From assembly GCA_021798575.1 (NCBI GenBank), contig JAJZGI010000003.1, forward strand, positions 1 through 64,000: a DNA stretch of 64,000 nt, in the 5' to 3' direction. Positions 35,210 to 43,469 of this stretch are shown in pieces (within the stretch, counting starts at the first letter, position 1; the number at the start of each line of letters is the position of its first letter). The notes beneath the pieces are model-generated. The model had not been told where the DNA came from and searched no databases. It saw only the letters and a program-made list of their open reading frames with translations. The DNA is from Pseudomonadota bacterium (lineage in GTDB: Bacteria > Pseudomonadota > Alphaproteobacteria > Acetobacterales > Acetobacteraceae). Position numbers and translations under genes: made by a program.

Positions 35210-35866
35210 CTACCGCAGGTACTGCGCCAGGAACGCGAGGCTGCGCAGCTCAGCCAATTCCGTATCCTGCGCCTTGTAAGCGGGCCGTTCCGTGCAGCCA
35301 AAACCATGTTCGGCACCGGCATAGGTGAATATCTCCACCTGCGGCTGGGCGCGACCGATCGCTGCCACGTCGGACATGGGGATGCTCTTGTCCGCCTCAG
35401 CAAAATGCAGTTGCACCGGGCAGTTGGGGGCCAATGCGTTGGCCGCGGCGATGCCGCCGCCATACCAACCCACCGCCGCCTTGAATTGGTGGGTCTTCGC
35501 CGCGCCGAGCCAGGCCAGCGTGCCGCCCCAGCAATAGCCGATGATCCCCACCGGTCGCTCGCCAAAACTCGCCGCCACGGCTGTAATATCCTCAATTGAT
35601 GCCACGTCGGGAATCGCCGCGCGCAGCCTCAGCCCTTTCTGGACATCCTCCGGCGTATAGTTGAGTGCCACGCCGCGTTCCGCCCGGTCGAAGAGCGCCG
35701 GGCAGATCACCCGGTAGCCAAATCCGGCCAGCCGCTCCGAGACCCGGCGCATATGCGCGTTCACGCCAAAAATCTCCTGCAACACCACGAGCCCACGCGG
35801 CGCGTTCAGATTCCCGGCCTCGAAACCGGCGAATTCATGTCCATCGGCGGCGGTCAGTTTCATCAT
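35210..35866 (-). CDS. Dienelactone hydrolase family protein
   Basis: An alpha/beta hydrolase of 218 residues with a Cys nucleophile in G-I-I-G-Y-C-W-G-G (about 104-112), a fitting Asp and the His in G-A-E-H-G-F-G-C (about 179-186). The first strand R-G-L-V-V-L-Q-E-I-F-G-V-N matches the family too. Members open cyclic esters such as dienelactone, or act on other small esters. Convergent with the L,D-transpeptidase gene (1 base apart) and close to rppH, but not overlapped. No aromatic degradation genes are near, so the physiological substrate is unknown. Confidence 0.87.
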   Translation of the reverse strand: MMKLTAADGHEFAGFEAGNLNAPRGLVVLQEIFGVNAHMRRVSERLAGFGYRVICPALFDRAERGVALNYTPEDVQKGLRLRAAIPDVASIEDITAVAASFGERPVGIIGYCWGGTLAWLGAAKTHQFKAAVGWYGGGIAAANALAPNCPVQLHFAEADKSIPMSDVAAIGRAQPQVEIFTYAGAEHGFGCTERPAYKAQDTELAELRSLAFLAQYLR

Positions 35867-35906
35867 TTGCTTTCTCCTGCGTTGCTGGCCTTGCGCCTGG
35901 GCCGAA

Positions 35907-36398
35907 TTACCCGCTTTTGAATTGCGCCACCAGATGCGCGAACTCGCGCGCCAGCCCTTCGTAGATCTGCCGCTTGAACGCTATCGCCAGGCCCGGCAGT
36001 GCGTTCAGCTCCACCCATTTCCAGGCATCGAACTCCGGGTGTGGGTCGCGCTCCAGTACGATCTCGGAATCCTCGCCCAAAAACCGCAGGGCGAACCATT
36101 TCTGGCGCTGCCCGCGATATTTCCCGCGCCAGGATTTGCCGATCAGCCCGGGCGGAAAATCATACTCCACCCATCCCGGCTGCTCGCCGATGATATCCGC
36201 GCGCCGCGTGCCAATCTCTTCCTCCAGTTCGCGCAGCACCGCCGCCCTTGGGTCCTCTCCGGCGTCGATCCCGCCTTGCGGCAGCTGCCAGGCCTCCAGC
36301 CCCACTCGCTTGGCGACCAGCACGCGCCCATCTGGGCCAAAGAGCAATGCACCCACATTCAGCCGGTAGGGCAGCGTCGATATGGCCGCTTCGTTCAA
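35907..36398 (-). CDS. rppH: RNA pyrophosphohydrolase RppH (NudH)
   Basis: Nudix hydrolase of 163 residues that removes pyrophosphate from the 5' end of mRNA and so starts decay. The N-terminus Y-R-L-N-V-G-A-L-L-F, then W-Q-L-P-Q-G-G-I-D-A-G-E-D-P, leads to the Nudix box, A-V-L-R-E-L-E-E-E-I-G-T. W-R-G-K-Y-R-G-Q-R-Q-K-W-F and D-A-W-K-W-V are also RppH signatures. The start overlaps the ctpA stop by 4 bases. It is the last gene of the long leftward operon beginning at proA. Intact. Confidence 0.94.
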   Translation of the reverse strand: MNEAAISTLPYRLNVGALLFGPDGRVLVAKRVGLEAWQLPQGGIDAGEDPRAAVLRELEEEIGTRRADIIGEQPGWVEYDFPPGLIGKSWRGKYRGQRQKWFALRFLGEDSEIVLERDPHPEFDAWKWVELNALPGLAIAFKRQIYEGLAREFAHLVAQFKSG

Positions 36399-37786
36399 TT
36401 CGCCGCCACGGTGGTGTGCGGTCCCATCGCCGCCACCAGCTTGAGCGCCATCTGGAGCTGGAAGTCGGTCGCCGGATTGCTCGCATCAAAGGCCGGCCAA
36501 TGCGCGGGCGGCTTGCTGGGGATGCTCCGGGCCACGGCGGGCAGCGGCAGGGCGGGCGGCAGCGGCTGGGTGGTCAGCCCGGTCGGGTTGGTGAAGGAGT
36601 TCAGCAGGTTCGTCTCGCGCATCTGCGCAAAGGCATCCGGCGGCAGGTCGGTCTCATGCACCTTCACATTCGGTGTTACGCCATAGCCCTGGATGGACTT
36701 GCCCGAGGGCGTGAAATACAGCGCCGTGGTCAGGCGCAGCGCGCCCTCATTGTCGATCGGCATGATCGTCTGGACCGAGCCCTTGCCGAAGGTGCGGGTG
36801 CCCAGCACCAGCGCCCGGCGGTTTTGCTGGAGCGCGGCGGTCACGATCTCAGCGGCGGAGGCGGTGCCGCTGTTGGTCAGCACCACCATCGGTGCGCCAT
36901 GGGTGATATCATCACCCTGCGCATACCACACCGCGTCATCTTCTGAATGTCTTCCATGGGTCGAGACAATCTCGCCGTTGGTCAGAAAATCATCGCCGAC
37001 CGCCACCGCCTGGTCCAGCAGCCCGCCCGGATTATCCCGCAGATCCAATATATAGCCGTGGATATAGCCATGCGCCTGCGCCTTCAGCCGGGCGACGGCA
37101 CGGGCCACATGCGCCCCGGCTTTTTCGTCGAAACTATCCAGCCTTATATAGCCCACATCGCCCGCAGGCGTGGTGTAGAGCTTCTCCTTCACATCCTGGA
37201 TTTTGATGATCTCGCGCGTCAGCACCACGACGACCGGCGTGGTGATGCCCGCGCGCTTCACCGTGAGGGTGATTTTGGTCCCCGGCTTGCCGCGCATCTC
37301 CGTCACCGCATCGTCCAGGTCTAGCCCTTGGGTGGATTTGCCGTTGATCTCGACGATGATGTCACCCGGCTTCATGCCCGCGCGCGCGGCGGGCGTGCCG
37401 TCGATTGGGGAGATCACCTTGAGCAGCCCGCTGGTCTGCGTCACCTCCAGCCCCAGCCCGCCGAACTGGCCAGAGGTCTGCACCTGCATATCGGCATATT
37501 GCTGCGCGTTCATATAGCCCGAGTGCGGGTCGAGCCCGGCCAGCATTCCGTTCACGGCGTTATAGATCAATTTGTCCGTCGGCGGGTCAAAGACGTAATT
37601 TTCCTTGATCTGCGTCAGAATATCGCCGAACAGCGAGAGCTGCTGATAGGTGCTGTCCTGCGGCGTGTTCTGGCCCATCGCCCGATGCAGCGGCCCGGCT
37701 ACCGTGCCGACCGCCAATCCGGCCATAAAAATACCGCCTAAAAGTAGCCCGTTGCGCAAACGCATCCAAAAATCCTCATGACTCAA
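36395..37786 (-). CDS. Carboxy-terminal processing protease CtpA (S41)
   Basis: The 463-residue protein has an N-terminal membrane or signal segment (L-L-L-G-G-I-F-M-A-G-L-A-V-G) and a PDZ domain (about 100-185) with G-L-G-L-E-V and G-M-K-P-G-D-I-I. Its S41 protease core follows. The Ser nucleophile lies in N-S-G-T-A-S-A-A-E-I and the general-base Lys in T-F-G-K-G-S-V-Q-T. CtpA trims periplasmic or lipoprotein C-termini and helps turn over murein hydrolases. It sits after the EnvC-like gene, a common pairing. The Pro-rich C-terminal extension (about 400-440) is family-typical. Confidence 0.93.
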   Translation of the reverse strand: MSHEDFWMRLRNGLLLGGIFMAGLAVGTVAGPLHRAMGQNTPQDSTYQQLSLFGDILTQIKENYVFDPPTDKLIYNAVNGMLAGLDPHSGYMNAQQYADMQVQTSGQFGGLGLEVTQTSGLLKVISPIDGTPAARAGMKPGDIIVEINGKSTQGLDLDDAVTEMRGKPGTKITLTVKRAGITTPVVVVLTREIIKIQDVKEKLYTTPAGDVGYIRLDSFDEKAGAHVARAVARLKAQAHGYIHGYILDLRDNPGGLLDQAVAVGDDFLTNGEIVSTHGRHSEDDAVWYAQGDDITHGAPMVVLTNSGTASAAEIVTAALQQNRRALVLGTRTFGKGSVQTIMPIDNEGALRLTTALYFTPSGKSIQGYGVTPNVKVHETDLPPDAFAQMRETNLLNSFTNPTGLTTQPLPPALPLPAVARSIPSKPPAHWPAFDASNPATDFQLQMALKLVAAMGPHTTVAAN

Positions 37787-37819
37787 ATCCTCGGGCCATT
37801 AGATAGCATCCGCGCCCGA

Positions 37820-38920
37820 TTATCCAGTGCCAGCACCCGCGAGCCAGGGCTGCGGGTCTACGGGCGCGCCGTTCTGCCTTAATTCGACGTAAAGTACCGG
37901 CTGGCGGGTGGGCTGCGCCGGATTATAGCCCAGCATGGACCCGACAGGCTGGCCATGCGCCAGCCGCTCGCCGGTGGCGACATCCAGATGATGCATCCCC
38001 GCCAGCACCACGCTGGTGCCATCCCCGCAATCAGTGATCACCATCAGCCCATAGGCGGGGAATGCGCCGGCGAACATCACCGTGCCCGCACAGGGGGAAA
38101 TAACACGCGCCCCTGGTGCCGCGCCGTAGCTAACTCCCTCGGCGGGCCCGGCCAGCGTGGCGGCGCCGAACCCCTGGATGATCCGCCCGGCCACCGGCGC
38201 TCCGCCGCTGCCCGCAGGCAGGTTCACCGGCGTGGTGCTTTGTGGGACCAGCCCGGCCACGGCGGCGTTGATGCTCTGCAATTTGTGCTCTGCTGCCAGG
38301 CTGGCTTCCGCCTCACGCGCCTGGATGCTCGCATCGGCCATTTCAGCCGCCTGCGCGACATCTATCTCCTGGTTCAACGCCGCCTCGGCCGTCTGCTGCG
38401 TCGCCACCGCCGCGGCGAGGCGCGTCTGGGTCGCCTGCGCCTGCGCCTGCAAGGCCAGCACGTGGGCGGACTGGGTCTGCACCTGCAACGCCCGCGCCGC
38501 GATGGCGCGCGCCACGCCTTGCAGAATCGCGATGCCCTGCACCGCCTCGCGCGGGGGCAGCGGCGTCGCCAGCAGTGTCTCGGCCGGCTGCGCGGCGAGC
38601 CGTTGCATCGCGGGCAGAAGCTGCTCCAGCGCGGCCTCCGCCGTCGCCAGATGCTGGCTCGCCGTGGCGCACGCCGCGCTCAGGGCGGAGAGCTGCTCTG
38701 CATCGGTGGCCGTCTGCGCCTCCAGCCCGCGCAGGTTGGCGGCGGCCTGCACCTGCCGCTCGGCCAGCAGCGCGGCCCGTGCGGCTTGCGCGCGTCGGTC
38801 CTCCCGCGCCAGCAGCTCGGCGTGGCGGTGCCGGTTGAGCGCCGTGCGCGCCGCATCCGCCAGCCGCTGCGCGCTCGGCGGCACCGCCTGTCCTATCCCG
38901 GGCAGCAGCGCCAGCAGCAC
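37820..38920 (-). CDS. EnvC-like murein hydrolase activator (degenerate LytM domain)
   Basis: The 366-residue protein has a short signal, a long coiled-coil region (about 15-215, rich in Ala, Gln and Leu), then a LytM/M23 domain. The metal-ligand motifs of active LytM enzymes are missing: the H-x-x-x-D place reads E-G-V-S-Y-G-A-A, and the H-x-H place reads L-Y-V-E. So it cannot be an endopeptidase; it fits the EnvC group that activates amidases during division. GTG 38920 is the first possible start, 20 bases after gpmI. Upstream gpmI and downstream ctpA are its usual partners. Confidence 0.88.
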   Translation of the reverse strand: MLLALLPGIGQAVPPSAQRLADAARTALNRHRHAELLAREDRRAQAARAALLAERQVQAAANLRGLEAQTATDAEQLSALSAACATASQHLATAEAALEQLLPAMQRLAAQPAETLLATPLPPREAVQGIAILQGVARAIAARALQVQTQSAHVLALQAQAQATQTRLAAAVATQQTAEAALNQEIDVAQAAEMADASIQAREAEASLAAEHKLQSINAAVAGLVPQSTTPVNLPAGSGGAPVAGRIIQGFGAATLAGPAEGVSYGAAPGARVISPCAGTVMFAGAFPAYGLMVITDCGDGTSVVLAGMHHLDVATGERLAHGQPVGSMLGYNPAQPTRQPVLYVELRQNGAPVDPQPWLAGAGTG

Positions 38921-38940
38921 GCAAAGCCCATAAAACCAAT

Positions 38941-40455
38941 TTAACAGAGCAAGGATTTCCCGGTCATCGCGCCGGGCTGCGCCACGCCCATCAGCGCCAG
39001 CAGTGTGGGCGCCAGGTCCGCCAGAATCCCATCCGCCAGCCCGCGCCCTTCAGGCCCGCCCGCCAGCAGCACCGGCACCGGGTTGGTGGTATGCGCGGTG
39101 TGCGGCCCACCGGTCTCGGGGTCGCGCATCGTCTCGCAGTTTCCATGGTCGGCGGTCACCAGTAGCGCACCACCCTGTCCCGCCACCGCCTGGGCGATCG
39201 CGCCCAGCCCGGCATCCACCGTCTCAACGGCTTTGATCGCCGCCCGCAACACGCCGGTGTGGCCCACCATGTCCGGATTGGCGAAATTGAGAATGATCAG
39301 ATCATATACCCCGCTCTGTATCGCCGCGACGGCCTTCTGTGTCAGCTCGCGCGCCGACATTTCGGGTTGCAGATCATAGGTCGCGACCTTGGGCGAGGGC
39401 ACCATGATCCGCGCCTCACCGGGATAGGGTTCCTCACGCCCGCCGTTCAAAAAATACGTCACATGCGCATATTTCTCGGTCTCGGCCATGCGCAGCTGGG
39501 TCTTGCCAGCCGTCGCCACCACCTCGCCCAGAATATCGTTGAGATACTGCGGCGCGAACAGCCAGCGCATGTGCGGCGCCAGCGCGTCGGAATAGGCGGT
39601 CATGCCCAGCGCCGCAGCGAACCGAACCGGCGTGCGCTCAAAACCCTCAACAGCCGGGTCGAGCAGGGCGGTCAGAATCTCGCGCACCCTATCGGCGCGG
39701 AAGTTTACGCACAGCAGCCCGTCTCCATCACGCGCCCGCGCGTCATCCCCGATTTTCGCGGCGGTCAAAAATTCATCGGTCACCCCGGCGGCATAGCCCG
39801 CCATGATCGCCGCTCCGGCGCTGGCAAATGCCGTTCCCTTGCCCTGGATGATGAGATCATAGGCCACCTGCACCCGCTCCCAGCGCAGGTCGCGGTCCAT
39901 CGCATAATAGCGGCCGATCACCGTGGCTACCCTGGCGCTCCCCGCCAGCGCCTGCTCGAAATTCGCCATATAGTCGGCACCGGACAGCGGCGGCGTATCC
40001 CTGCCATCCATCCAGGCGTGCACCACCACCTCCAACCCGGCCTGATGCAGAATCCGCGCCAGCGCCACAGCCTGGTCCTGGTGCGCATGCACCCCGCCCT
40101 TTGAGATCAAACCCAGCAGATGCGCCCGGCCACCGGTCTTTTTCAGCGCCGCGATAAAATCGATCAGCGCCGGATTGGCCTTTAGCGTGCCGTCCTCGAT
40201 GGCGGTATCGATCCGCGGCAATTCCTGCATCACCACCCGCCCGGCGCCGATATTGAGATGCCCGACCTCCGAATTGCCCATCTGCCCGTGCGGCAACCCC
40301 ACCACCTGCCCGGAGGTGGTTAAAAACGCATGCGGGCCATCCGCCCATAAACGGTCAAAATTCGGCGTCTCGGCGAGTGCGACGGCATTATGGGCCTGCT
40401 GCTCGCGCCAGCCGAAACCATCCAGAATCACGAGCATAACAGGTTTTTTAGGCAT
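38941..40455 (-). CDS. gpmI: 2,3-bisphosphoglycerate-independent phosphoglycerate mutase
   Basis: Glycolytic enzyme that interconverts 3- and 2-phosphoglycerate without a cofactor, using two metals. The 504-residue protein opens M-L-V-I-L-D-G-F-G-W-R-E with a metal Asp. It then has N-S-E-V-G-H-L-N-I-G-A-G-R with the catalytic Ser (about 62). H-A-W-M-D-G-R-D and L-V-T-A-D-H-G-N-C-E give further metal ligands. AAGGA precedes ATG 40455. It lies between rlmH and the EnvC-like gene and looks complete. Confidence 0.95.
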   Translation of the reverse strand: MPKKPVMLVILDGFGWREQQAHNAVALAETPNFDRLWADGPHAFLTTSGQVVGLPHGQMGNSEVGHLNIGAGRVVMQELPRIDTAIEDGTLKANPALIDFIAALKKTGGRAHLLGLISKGGVHAHQDQAVALARILHQAGLEVVVHAWMDGRDTPPLSGADYMANFEQALAGSARVATVIGRYYAMDRDLRWERVQVAYDLIIQGKGTAFASAGAAIMAGYAAGVTDEFLTAAKIGDDARARDGDGLLCVNFRADRVREILTALLDPAVEGFERTPVRFAAALGMTAYSDALAPHMRWLFAPQYLNDILGEVVATAGKTQLRMAETEKYAHVTYFLNGGREEPYPGEARIMVPSPKVATYDLQPEMSARELTQKAVAAIQSGVYDLIILNFANPDMVGHTGVLRAAIKAVETVDAGLGAIAQAVAGQGGALLVTADHGNCETMRDPETGGPHTAHTTNPVPVLLAGGPEGRGLADGILADLAPTLLALMGVAQPGAMTGKSLLC

Positions 40456-40535
40456 TTTGGTCCTTACGAAGCCATCGTTTGTGGCATATTAGGCTATTCC
40501 CTGCACTCCACCCAAGGGGCGCGTCCCGGAGGAAT

Positions 40536-40997
40536 TCAATCTGGCCGCCCGGCCCGGTGGTAGGGATGCCCGGCCAGGATCATCTGCGCGCGGTAGATCT
40601 GCTCGGCCAGCAGCACGCGCGCCAGCAGATGCGGCCAGGTGAGCGGCCCGAGTGAGAGCGCCACACCGGCCCGCGCCAGCACCCCGGCGCTCAAGCCCTC
40701 CGCACCGCCGATCACAAACGCCAGTTTTTTATGCTCCACAGTCCAGCGGCCCAAATGCGCAGCCAGCGCCACGCTGTCGGGCGCCATTCCACCGCCATCC
40801 AGCGCGATGAGAAACTCACCCGCCGCCAGCGCCGCCAGAATCGCCTCGCCCTCGCGGCGTTTGATCTCGGCGGCGCTGCCGACACCGTCGGCCAGTTCCA
40901 GCAGCCCAAATGCCGGGCGGATACGCGCGGCGTAGCGTTGGAACAATATGGCCTCAGGCGCGGCGCGCCCGGCCCGGCCCACGGCGATCACCCGCAC
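40536..40997 (-). CDS. rlmH: 23S rRNA pseudouridine1915 N3-methyltransferase RlmH
   Basis: SPOUT-fold enzyme that methylates pseudouridine 1915 in 23S rRNA. Using GTG at 40997 gives 153 residues opening V-R-V-I-A-V-G-R, close to the usual length of about 155. The track start at 41051 would overlap rsfS with no homology. The knot region shows F-V-I-G-G-A-E-G-L-S near 105 and the end has Y-R-A-x-x-I-L-A-G-H-P-Y-H, the family tail. The gene starts 8 bases after rsfS; gpmI follows after 80 bases, in which a gpmI promoter may lie. Confidence 0.92.
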   Translation of the reverse strand: MRVIAVGRAGRAAPEAILFQRYAARIRPAFGLLELADGVGSAAEIKRREGEAILAALAAGEFLIALDGGGMAPDSVALAAHLGRWTVEHKKLAFVIGGAEGLSAGVLARAGVALSLGPLTWPHLLARVLLAEQIYRAQMILAGHPYHRAGRPD

Positions 40998-41005
40998 GCA
41001 CGCAC

Positions 41006-41443
41006 CTACGCCTCGGCTTCGCCGGGTTCCGCATCCAGCTCGGCGCTCCACATCTTCTCCAGCGCGTAGAGCGTGCGCGCCTCGGGCTTAAACAGATGGA
41101 TGATGATATCGCCCGCGTCGATCAGCACCCAGTCGGTGCCGTTCGCGCCCTCCATGCGGGTTTTTTTGAACCCCGCCTCCACCAGTTTCTCGTTCAGATG
41201 GGTCGCCATCGCGGCGATCTGTCGGTCGGCCAGCCCGGTGGCGATCACCATGCGGTCGGCGAAGCTCGCCCGCCCGGCGAGATCGATGGCGATGATCTCC
41301 TCCGCCTTGTCATCCTCCAGGCTCGCCAGAATCACCTGCTGCATCCGCTCCAGCTCCGGCGGGCTGACCTTAACGCCAGCCTGTTTGCGGCGCGGCCCGG
41401 CGATGCTGGCTTTTTTGCGCGGTGAGCCCGGCATGGCAGGCAA
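41006..41443 (-). CDS. rsfS: Ribosome silencing factor RsfS
   Basis: RsfS binds uL14 of the large subunit and blocks joining in poor growth. The 145-residue protein has a basic N-terminus, then the family core: E-E-I-I-A-I-D-L-A-G-R-A-S-F-A-D, V-I-A-T-G-L-A-D-R-Q, G-A-N-G-T-D-W-V-L-I-D-A-G-D-I-I-I-H-L-F. The start is one of two nearby ATGs. In alphaproteobacteria it is usually next to nadD and rlmH, as here. Upstream, 83 bases separate it from nadD. Confidence 0.93.
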   Translation of the reverse strand: MPAMPGSPRKKASIAGPRRKQAGVKVSPPELERMQQVILASLEDDKAEEIIAIDLAGRASFADRMVIATGLADRQIAAMATHLNEKLVEAGFKKTRMEGANGTDWVLIDAGDIIIHLFKPEARTLYALEKMWSAELDAEPGEAEA

Positions 41444-41526
41444 GGCCTCGGCCTGGGTTTTGGGCGCGCGTGGGCGGGGCGCGGCAGCGCCGCGCGCGGC
41501 TTGCGGCTTGCGGATCGGGGGGCGGG

Positions 41527-42108
41527 TTATGGCTTCACTCCTTCAGGCTTCTGGTGGGCACGCTGGCGCAGGGCGGTGGCGGAGGCCGGATTCTCGCGCA
41601 CCGGCAGCAGAATCCATGCGGGCGCGACCATCCCGGGCAAGCATAACCCAGCGCGCGCGGGAAGGCGATGCCGCGCAAACCGCGCCGCCGCCAGCCCGGC
41701 CAGCGCGCCGCGCGTCGCCCCCGGCCTGGGCAGCACCAGCATCGGCATCATGTGCATAATCTCCAGCCAGCGCCCCCAGCGCGGCAGCTGGCGCAGATTA
41801 TCCGCCCCCATCAGCCACACAAAGCCCACCCGGCTGAACCTTCGTTGCAGTTCACGCAGCGTGTCGGCGGTGTAGCGCGTGCCCAGGCGCTGCTCGATAT
41901 CCGTGGCGATGATCCGCCTGCCATCGGCGAGGTGCCGGGCAGCGGCCAGGCGTGCCGGGAAGGCCGCCATCCCCAGCGCCGGCTTCAACGGGTTCCCGGG
42001 TGAGACCATGAGCCAGAGCTGGTCCAGGCCCAGATGCGCCATCGCCAGGCGCGCCACATGCAGATGCCCCGCGTGAGCCGGGTTGAAGGAGCCGCCCAAC
42101 AGCCCCAC
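41527..42108 (-). CDS. nadD: Nicotinate-nucleotide adenylyltransferase
   Basis: NadD makes deamido-NAD from nicotinate mononucleotide and ATP. From GTG 42108 the 193-residue protein opens V-G-L-L-G-G-S-F-N-P-A-H-A-G-H, the class I nucleotidyltransferase motif with H-x-G-H. It continues L-M-G-A-D-N-L-R-Q-L-P-R-W. The open frame extends 770 bases upstream, antisense-like through proA, but that part is not real. No ATG precedes the motif after the proA stop, so GTG is the best start though a few residues more are possible. It completes the NAD genes of the window with nadABC at 31-34 kb. Confidence 0.9.
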   Translation of the reverse strand: MGLLGGSFNPAHAGHLHVARLAMAHLGLDQLWLMVSPGNPLKPALGMAAFPARLAAARHLADGRRIIATDIEQRLGTRYTADTLRELQRRFSRVGFVWLMGADNLRQLPRWGRWLEIMHMMPMLVLPRPGATRGALAGLAAARFARHRLPARAGLCLPGMVAPAWILLPVRENPASATALRQRAHQKPEGVKP

Positions 42109-42149
42109 GCGCAGGCGGTAGGGATGCCCGTAGGTGGGGATAACCCCGC

Positions 42150-43418
42150 TCAGGGCCGGACCTGCCCGTTGCCACGCACCACATAGCGGAAGGTCGTCAG
42201 CTGCTCCGGCCCCACCGGCCCGCGCGCCTGCACCCGCCCGGTCGCGATCCCGATCTCGGCGCCGAAGCCGAACTCCCCGCCGTCGCAAAATTGAGTTGAG
42301 GCATTCCACAGGCTCACCGCGCTGCCCACCTGGGCCAGAAAAACCTCCGCCACCGCCACATCTTGCGTGATGATCGCATCGGTATGTTCGCTGCCATGCG
42401 TCGCGATATGCGCGAGCGCTCCCGCTACATCCTGCACGATCGCCACATTCAGCACCGCATCCAGCCACTCGGTGTCGAAATCCTCCGGCTTCGCCGCCGT
42501 TAGCTCGGGCAGAATTTTTTGCGCCGCAGGGTCGAGCAACAGGGTGCAGCCCAACGCGTGCAAATCCGCCGCCAACAGCGGCAACAAGTCCGCGGCAATG
42601 GCGGCATCGAGCAGCAGCGTCTCGGTCGCTCCGCACACCCCGGTGCGGCGCATTTTGGCGTTGGCCAGCACCGCGCGCGCCATCGAAAAATCCGCCGCCG
42701 CATGAACATACGTGTGGTTCAGCCCCTGCGCATGGGCGAGCACCGGCATTCGTGCCTCGCGCTGCACCCGCTCCACCAGCGCCTTGCCACCGCGTGGGAT
42801 CATGAGATCCAACCCGCCCGCCGCCGCCAGCATCGCGCCGACAAAGCCGCGCTCGGCGCTGGGTGCCACCTGGACGCACGCCTCCGGCAATGCGGCGGCG
42901 CGCAATCCCCGCACCATGGCGGTGTGGATCGCTTGCCCTGAGAAAAAACTCTCCGAGCCACCGCGCAGCAAAATTGCATTGCCGGATTTGAGCGCGATGG
43001 CGGCAGCATCGGCGCCGACATTCGGGCGGCTCTCATAGATCATGCCCAGCACGCCGATCGGCTGCGCAATCCGGCAGATCTCGAGCCCGTTCGGGCGGCT
43101 CCAGCGGGCCAGCGTGCGCGCCAGCGGGTCGGGCAGCGCCGCCACCTCCTCCAGCCCCGTCGCCATCGCCGCCACCCGCGCCTGGTTCAGCATCAGCCGG
43201 TCGGCAAAGGCCGGGCTGCCCGAAAAACCGGCCAGGTCACGCGCATTCGCCGCCAGAATTTCGGGCTCCGCCGCGCGCAAGGCCTCAGCGGCGGCGTGCA
43301 GCGCGTGGTTGCGCACCTGCGCCGTCGTGCGCGCCAGAATTTTCGCCGCGGTGCGCGCGCGCGCGCTCACCTCGGCCATCTGCGCGGTAAAATTATCGGT
43401 GGTATTCATGCTTGCCAT
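42150..43418 (-). CDS. proA: Gamma-glutamyl phosphate reductase
   Basis: Second step of proline synthesis: NADPH reduces gamma-glutamyl phosphate to the semialdehyde. The 422-residue aldehyde-dehydrogenase-like protein has P-I-G-V-L-G-M-I-Y-E-S-R-P-N-V near 115-130. The catalytic Cys lies in T-G-V-C-G-A-T-E-T, and A-E-I-G-I-A-T near residue 390. AGGAGTG precedes ATG 43418. proB and obg, often upstream, are not seen; here the neighbour is the divergent GNAT-Nudix gene. First gene of the leftward operon through rppH. Confidence 0.95.
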   Translation of the reverse strand: MASMNTTDNFTAQMAEVSARARTAAKILARTTAQVRNHALHAAAEALRAAEPEILAANARDLAGFSGSPAFADRLMLNQARVAAMATGLEEVAALPDPLARTLARWSRPNGLEICRIAQPIGVLGMIYESRPNVGADAAAIALKSGNAILLRGGSESFFSGQAIHTAMVRGLRAAALPEACVQVAPSAERGFVGAMLAAAGGLDLMIPRGGKALVERVQREARMPVLAHAQGLNHTYVHAAADFSMARAVLANAKMRRTGVCGATETLLLDAAIAADLLPLLAADLHALGCTLLLDPAAQKILPELTAAKPEDFDTEWLDAVLNVAIVQDVAGALAHIATHGSEHTDAIITQDVAVAEVFLAQVGSAVSLWNASTQFCDGGEFGFGAEIGIATGRVQARGPVGPEQLTTFRYVVRGNGQVRP

Positions 43419-43469
43419 GGTTGCCCACTCCTGGCGGGAAGATCAACAGCGCGCTAATCTGCGCGAGCC

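Noticed and set aside
41527-42879. 450-codon leftward open frame through proA
   Set aside because: Only the last 193 codons are NadD. The upstream part lies out of frame over proA, is rich in Gly and Arg without motifs, and reflects GC-rich shadow coding.
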